Shown here: positions 1 through 7,567 of the stretch, piece after piece
Numbering within the stretch: the stretch's first letter is position 1
Layout of the letters: each line of letters opens with the position of its first letter
Source: an uncultured Sphingobium sp.
Lineage (GTDB): Bacteria; Pseudomonadota; Alphaproteobacteria; Sphingomonadales; Sphingomonadaceae
Assembly (NCBI GenBank): GCA_946479185.1
Contig: CAMLFF010000155.1
Span: 1 to 7,567 of the forward strand
DNA: 7,567 nt
Direction: 5' to 3'
Program-made: the position numbers and the translations under genes
Notes under the pieces: generated by a model
What the model saw: only the letters and a program-made list of their open reading frames with translations
Told to the model about the DNA's origin: nothing
The model's database searches: none

Positions 1-126
1 CTGCGCATCCTGCGCGTGCGCAGACACCGGCGCCAATGTTCCCGCGATGAGCAGGGCAGCCATCAAAGCGGGCAGGGCGACGCCATAGCGGGCATCGCTC
101 CGCACATGATCCTCGCGGCGTTTCAT
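1..126 (-). CDS. N-terminus of a secreted or outer-membrane protein, possibly LptD (partial, runs off left edge)
   Basis: Reading the minus strand from an ATG at 126-124 gives an open frame to the window edge (42 codons). The translation begins MKRREDHVRSDARYG, continues with a hydrophobic stretch (roughly residues 15-34, including ALMAALLIAGTLAPV) and ends in SAHA followed by QDAQ. This is a classic Sec signal peptide with a likely signal peptidase I cut after AHA; the n-region lacks a twin-arginine consensus. The start is uncertain: the ATG has no good Shine-Dalgarno, whereas an in-frame TTG at 135-133 lies 8 nt after GGGAG. An in-frame TAG further upstream, near 180, limits the extension. 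The mature protein is outside the window, so its function cannot be read. LptD, the outer-membrane LPS-assembly protein, is proposed only because lptFGD genes neighbour pepA/holC in many alphaproteobacteria and because LptD has such a signal peptide. Any exported protein would fit the sequence alone. Confidence 0.65.
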   Translation of the reverse strand, partial: MKRREDHVRSDARYGVALPALMAALLIAGTLAPVSAHAQDAQ

Positions 127-317
127 CCCAACCAAGCCGAATTCTCCCACCAGCGTGCCATCCGTGCGCGCCGCGTCAATCCCGCCCTATTGCACCGCAA
201 CGCAAACATCGCAATTGCCTTGGAAGGCATGAAATCGCGGTTAAAGCTCCCTTTGGCGTGGCATATCGTCTGGCAAGGCGCTAATTCATGCCTATCTCTG
301 GGCCTCATCGGGTCCTC

Positions 318-331
318 GTGCCGTCCGGCAC
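318..331 (+). other. Small inverted repeat in the pepA leader
   Basis: GTGCCG and CGGCAC flank a 2-nt centre, so the practical hairpin is 5 bp with a 4-nt loop. It lies 14 nt before the pepA Shine-Dalgarno and is not followed by a T-run, so it is not a terminator. It may be a mild leader structure or chance in GC-rich DNA. No convincing sigma-70 promoter was found between 136 and 344 on either strand; only weak hexamer pairs are present. Confidence 0.25.
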
Positions 332-344
332 ACTCATTATCACC

Positions 345-349
345 AGGAG
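345..349 (+). promoter_or_regulatory. Shine-Dalgarno site that fixes the pepA start
   Basis: AGGAG ends 7 nt before the ATG at 357. This selects 357 over the in-frame upstream ATG at 288, which would add 23 residues unlike the start of this family. Confidence 0.85.
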
Positions 350-356
350 CTTCTTC

Positions 357-1811
357 ATGCAGATTGCCATCAGCGCCACTCGTCCAACGGATGCTGGCTG
401 CCTCGTTTTTCCGGTGGCCAAAGGCGCAGATGTTGCTCCGGGAATCGAGGCTGCTGCGCTCGCGGCGCAGGCCGCGACGGCCTCCCGTTTCAAGGGTGAG
501 GCTGGGTCGGTTGTCGAACTGTTCGTAAACGAGGGAGGCAATGCACTGCGCGTCCTGCTCGTGGGCACGGGCGAGGGCAAACTTCCCGATTTCGAAAGCG
601 CTGGTGCCGCGATCACGGCGCGCCTGCTGACGTCCGGCGTAACGAGCGCCGCTGTGGTTGGTGCAGGGCTTGAGGCAGATGCGCTCGCCCATCTCGGCCT
701 TGGCGCGCAGTTGCGCAGCTGGCGGATCGACACCTATCGCACCAAGCTCAGCGAAAACGCCAAGCCCTCGCTCGAAACGCTCACCTTGGTGAGCGACTCC
801 GCGCAGCTTGCCGATGCGCTGGCCGATCAGATGGGCGTGGCACAAGGCGTTGCGCTCACCAAGGAGCTAGTCGCCGAGCCCGCCAACATCATCTATCCCG
901 AGAGCTTCGTCGAGCGCGTGGGCCATCTGGCTGACCTTGGCGTCGAAGTGACGGTGCTGGACGAGGATGACATGGCAAAGCTGGGCATGGGCGCCTTGCT
1001 TGGCGTCGCGCAGGGTTCTCATCGCAAGCCGCGCCTGCTGGCGCTGCGCTGGGATGGTACCGGTGGCGCGCAGGAAACGCCGCTGGTTCTGGTGGGTAAG
1101 GGCGTCACCTTCGACACCGGCGGCATCTCCATCAAGCCCGCAGCGGGCATGGAAGATATGAAGTGGGATATGGGCGGGGCTGGCGCGGTCGCCGGAACGC
1201 TCAAGGCGCTGGCGTCACGCAAGGCCCGCACGCATGTGGTCGGCATTTGCGGCCTGGTCGAGAATATGCCGGACGGGAACGCCCAGCGTCCTGGCGATAT
1301 CGTCACCACCATGTCCGGCCAGACAGTGGAAGTGCTGAACACGGATGCGGAAGGGCGTCTGGTGCTGTGCGACGCCATCTGGTGGGCGCAGGAGACCTAT
1401 AAGCCGAACACGGTCATCGATTTGGCGACGCTCACCGGCGCCATGATCGTTGCGCTCGGCTTTGAGCATGGCGGGCTCTTCGCCAATGATGATGGTCTCG
1501 CAAACCAGCTCCTCACGGCCGGAATTCAGAGCGGCGAGAAATTGTGGCGCTTCCCGATGTCCGATGCGTATGACAAGCTGATCGACAGCCCGATTGCGGA
1601 CATCAAGAATATCGGCCCCCGTCATGGCGGATCGATCACCGCAGCCCAGTTCATCAAGCGCTTCGTGCAGGATGATGTGAAGTGGGCGCATCTCGATATC
1701 GCGGGCATGGTATGGGCCGATAAGCCCGGCGCAACCTGGGACAAGGGCGCGACTGGCTATGGCGTGCGTCTGCTCGATCAGCTGATTCGCGATCATTATG
1801 AGGTGGCGTGA
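357..1811 (+). CDS. pepA: Leucyl aminopeptidase (cytosol aminopeptidase, peptidase family M17)
   Basis: This two-metal cytosolic enzyme removes N-terminal residues, preferring leucine, during peptide turnover; family members usually form hexamers. The protein is 484 residues, close to the E. coli length (about 503). The N-terminal macro-like domain spans about residues 1-160 and the catalytic domain about 165-484. The metal and active-site residues are all visible at a constant offset of 22 from E. coli PepA: K248 and D253 in GKGVTFDTGG, K260, D271, and D330, E332 and R334 in the signature NTDAEGRLVL. The enzyme should therefore be active. The ATG at 357 is chosen for its good Shine-Dalgarno and because MQIAISATRP resembles an M17 start. 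It is divergent from the left-edge gene and is followed after 22 bp by holC, so the two are probably co-transcribed. Some PepA proteins also bind DNA in site-specific recombination; nothing here shows that role. Confidence 0.97.
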   Translation: MQIAISATRPTDAGCLVFPVAKGADVAPGIEAAALAAQAATASRFKGEAGSVVELFVNEGGNALRVLLVGTGEGKLPDFESAGAAITARLLTSGVTSAAVVGAGLEADALAHLGLGAQLRSWRIDTYRTKLSENAKPSLETLTLVSDSAQLADALADQMGVAQGVALTKELVAEPANIIYPESFVERVGHLADLGVEVTVLDEDDMAKLGMGALLGVAQGSHRKPRLLALRWDGTGGAQETPLVLVGKGVTFDTGGISIKPAAGMEDMKWDMGGAGAVAGTLKALASRKARTHVVGICGLVENMPDGNAQRPGDIVTTMSGQTVEVLNTDAEGRLVLCDAIWWAQETYKPNTVIDLATLTGAMIVALGFEHGGLFANDDGLANQLLTAGIQSGEKLWRFPMSDAYDKLIDSPIADIKNIGPRHGGSITAAQFIKRFVQDDVKWAHLDIAGMVWADKPGATWDKGATGYGVRLLDQLIRDHYEVA

Positions 1812-1822
1812 AGCGCTGATCT

Positions 1823-1828
1823 GAAGGG
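1823..1828 (+). promoter_or_regulatory. holC ribosome-binding site
   Basis: GAAGGG lies in the 22-bp pepA-holC spacer and ends 5 nt before the ATG at 1834. This supports independent initiation of holC on a shared transcript. Confidence 0.6.
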
Positions 1829-1833
1829 CGCCC

Positions 1834-2271
1834 ATGCAGGTCGACTTCTATCAGCTCAGTCGTGATCCCGCCGAAAGCGTGATTCCCGCCATCGCCCGGA
1901 AAATTCTGGACGATGGCGGGCGCTTGCTCGTCGTGTCGGGCGAGGACGATCAGCGCAAACGCATCTCACGCGCTTTGTGGAGTGCCGGGCCTGAAACCTA
2001 CCTCGCCAATGATGAGGCGCAGGCGCCCATGCCGCAGGTGCAGCCGATCCTGCTGTCGGATTGTTGCGAGGCACTCAACGGCGCGCGCTACATTGCGCTC
2101 GCCGATGGTCATTGGCGTGACGAGGCGCGGGCGTTTGAGCGCGCTTTCTATTTTTTCGACGATGCAACGCTGGATGAAGCGCGTCAAAGCTGGCGTGTGC
2201 TGAGCAAAGCCGATGGCGTAACACCGCGTTTCTGGCGTCAGGATGGCGGCAAATGGCGGCAGGGGCCGTAA
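1834..2271 (+). CDS. holC: DNA polymerase III chi subunit
   Basis: Chi is a small accessory protein of the replicative polymerase clamp-loader assembly. In E. coli it contacts single-strand-binding protein and joins the clamp loader through psi. This protein has 145 residues against 147 in E. coli. Family features seen: an N-terminal strand (VDFYQLSRD), a long first helix, LLVVSGEDDQ (about residues 31-40), RALWS (46-50) leading to a loop, PILLSDCCEALNGARYIALADG (71-92), and a C-terminal block with RFWRQDGGKW (132-141). The chi fold and alphaproteobacterial pattern are recognisable. After ALW the protein reads ETYLAND, where E. coli chi has SFVPHN, so the usual Pro-His is absent at that point. 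It follows pepA by 22 bp, an order common in alphaproteobacteria. No holD (psi) gene is in the window. No terminator is evident after its TAA, so read-through towards ndk is possible. Confidence 0.9.
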   Translation: MQVDFYQLSRDPAESVIPAIARKILDDGGRLLVVSGEDDQRKRISRALWSAGPETYLANDEAQAPMPQVQPILLSDCCEALNGARYIALADGHWRDEARAFERAFYFFDDATLDEARQSWRVLSKADGVTPRFWRQDGGKWRQGP

Positions 2272-2346
2272 ACAATCAGAGATTTTCGAGCCCGACCGTC
2301 GGCATGATGTCCGCCAACAATTGCCTCTTGGCGTGTTGCTGAACGT

Positions 2347-2394
2347 CCGGGTCCCACCCCCGAAGATATTCCGGGTCCCACCCCCGAAGATATT
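2347..2394. repeat. Two perfect tandem copies of a 24-bp unit
   Basis: Copy 1 (2347-2370) and copy 2 (2371-2394) are identical and abut without spacer. Each unit begins CCGGGTCCCACCCCCG and ends AAGATATT. The repeat lies in the 227-bp holC-ndk gap, 76 bp after the holC stop and 104 bp before the ndk start. No further copy was noticed in the window. The flanking DNA (2272-2346 and 2395-2487) holds no convincing gene; a 70-codon open frame through it is discussed under rejected items. Possible roles are a dispersed intergenic repeat, a protein-binding site or a simple tandem duplication. Confidence 0.95.
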
Positions 2395-2429
2395 AAGTCA
2401 TCGTAACAGCGCTGGGAAAGACAGTAGGC

Positions 2430-2458
2430 TTGATCCAGCACGGCTTCGCAGCTAGAGC
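2430..2458 (+). promoter_or_regulatory. Weak candidate sigma-70 promoter for ndk
   Basis: TTGATC (2430-2435) and TAGAGC (2453-2458) are separated by 17 bp and lie about 40 bp before the ndk start. The -35 matches 4 of 6 consensus bases and the -10 only about half, so this is a suggestion only. Confidence 0.2.
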
Positions 2459-2487
2459 GCGCGCAGCCTTATTCCAGTTCGTTTTTC

Positions 2488-2491
2488 GGAG
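2488..2491 (+). promoter_or_regulatory. Shine-Dalgarno site that fixes the ndk start
   Basis: GGAG ends 7 nt before the ATG at 2499. This supports 2499 over the in-frame TTG at 2430, which would add 23 residues not found in the family. Confidence 0.8.
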
Positions 2492-2498
2492 CATCCAC

Positions 2499-2921
2499 AT
2501 GGCGGTTACCCGCACTTTTTCGATCATCAAGCCAGATGCGACCCGTCGCAACCTGACCGGCGCTGTCACGAAGATGCTGGAGGAAGCTGGCCTGCGCGTC
2601 GTCGCTTCCAAGCGCATTCAGATGAGCCGCGAGCAGGCCGAGGGCTTTTACGCCGTTCACAAAGAGCGCCCCTTCTTCGGCGAGCTCGTTGATTTCATGA
2701 TTTCCGGCCCCGTGGTCGTGCAGGTTCTCGAGGGCGAGAACGCCATGCAGCGCAACCGCGACATCATGGGCGCCACCAACCCCGCCAATGCAGAGCCCGG
2801 CACGATCCGCAAGGAACTGGCTGAGTCCATTGAAGCGAACAGCGTTCATGGTTCGGATAGCGATGAGAATGCAGCGATCGAGATCGCTTACTTCTTCAAG
2901 CCAGAAGAAATCGTCGGCTGA
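2499..2921 (+). CDS. ndk: Nucleoside diphosphate kinase
   Basis: The enzyme transfers the gamma phosphate between nucleoside di- and triphosphates through a phosphohistidine, balancing NTP and dNTP pools in the cytosol. The protein is 140 residues, the standard bacterial length. It starts [14 protein letters not shown] and carries the signature NSVHGSDS with catalytic H117. Other active-site residues are at canonical positions: K11, Y51, F59, R87, T93, R104 and N114. It should be fully functional. It lies 227 bp after holC, past a tandem repeat, so it may have its own promoter or be read through from pepA-holC. A strong intrinsic terminator follows 48 bp after the stop, and the next gene is convergent, so ndk ends the plus-strand unit. 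Confidence 0.98.
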   Translation: MAVTRTFSIIKPDATRRNLTGAVTKMLEEAGLRVVASKRIQMSREQAEGFYAVHKERPFFGELVDFMISGPVVVQVLEGENAMQRNRDIMGATNPANAEPGTIRKELAESIEANSVHGSDSDENAAIEIAYFFKPEEIVG

Positions 2922-2969
2922 TTCTGCGCGGGAGGGCTCAGCCTTTCCGCACAGCTTTACGATATTGAT

Positions 2970-3005
2970 AAGGGCGTCGCGGGCTTAGCTCGCGCGCCCT
3001 TTTCT
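2970..3005 (+). terminator. Intrinsic terminator of ndk
   Basis: AAGGGCG (2970-2976) pairs with CGCCCTT (2995-3001). After a single bulged T at 2977, CGCG (2978-2981) pairs with CGCG (2991-2994), giving an 11-bp stem with a 9-nt loop. The plus-strand 3' side continues as TTTTCT. The minus-strand side reads TTATCAATA, so it would stop the convergent glycosyltransferase transcript less well, although it begins only 35 bp beyond that gene's stop. Confidence 0.85.
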
Positions 3006-3035
3006 ATTATCCGGCAACGTCTTATGGTCGTATGT

Positions 3036-4232
3036 TCAGATGGCTTGGAATGCGTCCAGCATCTCGCGGGCTGACTTGTGCAGATCGTGCCGCTCCTCAA
3101 CCCGCCGCCGACCTTCCGCGCCCAAAGCGGCACGCTCGTCGGGTGTTGCGCGCATGATCCCGCGCAAGGCGGTGGCGATTGCAGCCTCATCACCGGGCGC
3201 GAAAATCCATCCGCAGCTCTCGTCCAGAAGCTCGGGAATGCCTGCAATCGTTGTGCTCAGAACAGGCCGCCCGATCGCAAAGGCCTCCATGATCCCAATG
3301 GGCAGACCCTCGGCATAACTTGGCAGCAGCATCGCGCGGCCAGACTCCAATTGTTCCCGCACATAAGCGCCAGTCCCCCAGCCATGCAGGATGATGTTGC
3401 GCTCAAGCCCATGCCTGGCGATCTCGGCGCGCAGGGCAGGCTCGTCATCGCCTCCACCGATCAGTTCCACCACCAGATCGGGGAATTCCCCAATGACAGC
3501 CGCCACGGCGGGCGGAATATGGATCTGGCCCTTGTTTGTGCAGAGCCGCCCGATGCAGATGATCCGGCTGCTTTGCGGCGGGGTAGGGTCGAAAGGGAAG
3601 TCCGCCAGATCGATCCCGCAATGGATGATGTGCACCTTGCTCGCAGCCTCGGGCGCTTCCTCGATGATCCGTCCACGGCAATAGGCCGTGATCGCCACGA
3701 TGAAGGCCGCATCGCGTGTTTTCTCCTGGATGGAGAGCGCCTGTGGTTCGCCCGGCACCAGTTCATCCGGGCCATGCACCGTGAAGCTATAGCTCGGTCC
3801 GCCAAGCCTGCGCGCGAACATGGCGACGGTCGTCGCATTGGTCGAGAAATGCGCATGAACATGATCGATGCCCAGCGCCTGCGTCCGCCGCGCAAAAGCC
3901 ATCGCCTCAAGCAGATAGGCGACATGGGCGACGAAGTTGCGCCCGGCGTTGCGCCACACGCGCCACCACAGCGGCAGGAGTGCAGCGAAGCGCAGCGGAT
4001 GCGTGACGAGTGTGAGCAGTACGTCACGCGCCAGTGCTGCCTTGCTGCCAGTGAGGATATAATGGGTGCGCTGCTGTTCGGCGATGTCGGCAGGGTCGAC
4101 CAATTTATCGTCCCAATGCCGCAACGCAAAACGCTCGACCGGCTGCCCCGCCGCCTCGATCGCGGCAATCTCCCGCCGGATGAAGGTGGTGCTGATCAGC
4201 GGATACATGTTGAGGAGATAGGCGATCTTCAT
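3036..4232 (-). CDS. Glycosyltransferase family 4 (GT-B fold), probable exopolysaccharide or surface-glycan biosynthesis
   Basis: A retaining GT-B glycosyltransferase that probably adds a sugar from a nucleotide-sugar donor to a lipid-linked glycan at the inner face of the membrane. It has 398 residues from the ATG at 4232-4230. N-terminal domain: MKIAYLLNMYPLISTTFIRREI, then DHVHAHFSTNATT (about 123-134) and FTVHGPDE (150-157). C-terminal donor domain: IICIGRLCTNKGQ (224-236), LIGGGDDE (257-264), and YAEGLPIGIMEAFAIGRPV (306-324), which contains the EX7E pair E308 and E316. No signal peptide is seen. The pattern resembles colanic-acid WcaL-like enzymes, but donor and acceptor cannot be read from the sequence. 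An upstream in-frame ATG at 4295 would add 21 residues; it is rejected because MKIAYLL is the normal start of this fold. Only a weak GAAAG precedes the chosen ATG. It lies alone between rpoC and ndk, without other glycan genes in view. Confidence 0.88.
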   Translation of the reverse strand: MKIAYLLNMYPLISTTFIRREIAAIEAAGQPVERFALRHWDDKLVDPADIAEQQRTHYILTGSKAALARDVLLTLVTHPLRFAALLPLWWRVWRNAGRNFVAHVAYLLEAMAFARRTQALGIDHVHAHFSTNATTVAMFARRLGGPSYSFTVHGPDELVPGEPQALSIQEKTRDAAFIVAITAYCRGRIIEEAPEAASKVHIIHCGIDLADFPFDPTPPQSSRIICIGRLCTNKGQIHIPPAVAAVIGEFPDLVVELIGGGDDEPALRAEIARHGLERNIILHGWGTGAYVREQLESGRAMLLPSYAEGLPIGIMEAFAIGRPVLSTTIAGIPELLDESCGWIFAPGDEAAIATALRGIMRATPDERAALGAEGRRRVEERHDLHKSAREMLDAFQAI

Positions 4233-4265
4233 GGCGCGGCTTTCATGCGGCGTCGCGGCATTGGC

Positions 4266-4271
4266 TGTCAA
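4266..4271 (-). promoter_or_regulatory. Consensus-like -35 box before the glycosyltransferase (tentative)
   Basis: The minus strand reads TTGACA, a perfect -35 hexamer, 33 nt before the chosen ATG. The best -10 at normal spacing (CATGAA, 18 bp away) is poor. If real, transcription would begin only a few bases before the start codon. It may be chance. Confidence 0.2.
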
Positions 4272-4287
4272 CGCGGCACAGATGTTT

Positions 4288-4311
4288 CGGGGCATTCCGC
4301 CTCATGCCCCG
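4288..4311 (-). other. Perfect 8-bp inverted repeat in the glycosyltransferase leader
   Basis: CGGGGCAT (4288-4295) is the exact reverse complement of ATGCCCCG (4304-4311), with an 8-nt loop. Neither strand has a T-run after the stem, so it is not a standard terminator. It lies 56 bp upstream of the glycosyltransferase ATG and 30 bp beyond the rpoC terminator stem. It could be an operator for a dimeric regulator or a leader hairpin. Confidence 0.5.
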
Positions 4312-4330
4312 TCACCCCTAAAGATACCCT

Positions 4331-4371
4331 CAACAACGAGAAAGGCCCGCCGGATCGCTCCAGCGGGCCTT
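4331..4371 (-). terminator. Probable intrinsic terminator of rpoC
   Basis: AAGGCCCGC (4342-4350) pairs perfectly with GCGGGCCTT (4363-4371). Past one C-A mismatch, GGA (4352-4354) pairs with TCC (4359-4361) around a 4-nt loop. On the minus strand the stem is followed by TCTCGTTGTT, a moderate, interrupted T-rich tail. It begins 38 bp after the rpoC stop, where the operon should end. Some read-through into the glycosyltransferase is possible. Confidence 0.75.
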
Positions 4372-4409
4372 CATCATTTGGTCAACTCAGCACCAAAGGC
4401 GCTGGGCAA

Positions 4410-7567
<3,158 letters not shown>

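Noticed and set aside
187..214. Possible minus-strand promoter for the left-edge gene (TTGCGA, 16 bp, CAATAG)
   Set aside because: The -10 matches consensus poorly, and similar hexamer pairs occur by chance; not enough to list as a feature.
123..845. A 240-codon minus-strand open frame covering the start of pepA
   Set aside because: It is antisense to a certain gene, and its composition is typical of a shadow frame. The real minus-strand gene here is in another frame, starting near 126.
2243..2455. A 70-codon plus-strand open frame through the tandem repeat, encoding a repeated RVPPPKI peptide
   Set aside because: It starts inside the end of holC with no good ribosome-binding site. The peptide repeat is simply the translation of the 24-bp DNA repeat, and no family is recognised.

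Overview
The window looks like ordinary chromosomal DNA of a GC-rich alphaproteobacterium, most likely a member of the Sphingomonadales. This assignment is inferred from protein flavour (RpoC, Ndk, PepA), codon bias and the pepA-holC-ndk order. No plasmid, phage, transposon, CRISPR or RNA-gene signature was recognised. There are six protein-coding genes, two cut by the window edges, separated by short intergenic regions that carry the only unusual sequence.

Left part, 1-2921. A minus-strand gene enters from the left edge, and only its N-terminal signal peptide (about 42 residues) is inside the window. It is divergent from a plus-strand run: pepA (leucyl aminopeptidase, M17), holC (DNA polymerase III chi subunit, 22 bp downstream) and, after a 227-bp gap, ndk (nucleoside diphosphate kinase). 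In many alphaproteobacteria holC and pepA sit beside the LPS-export genes lptF/lptG/lptD, so the secreted left-edge protein is plausibly LptD. The holC-ndk gap holds two perfect abutting copies of a 24-bp unit, the most notable non-coding feature. ndk ends in a good intrinsic terminator.

Right part, 2970-7567. Everything here is on the minus strand, convergent with ndk. rpoC (RNA polymerase beta prime) enters from the right edge; its C-terminal ~1051 residues are present with the catalytic aspartates, zinc-binding cysteines and trigger loop intact. It ends at 4410 and is followed by a hairpin terminator. A family-4 glycosyltransferase gene follows, probably for exopolysaccharide or another surface glycan, with a second perfect inverted repeat in its leader.

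Functionally these are housekeeping genes (peptide turnover, replication clamp-loader accessory, nucleotide balance, transcription) plus two probable envelope genes. I did not find a new biological system. The findings are modest: the tandem repeat, the intergenic hairpins and a few start-site and neighbourhood questions.
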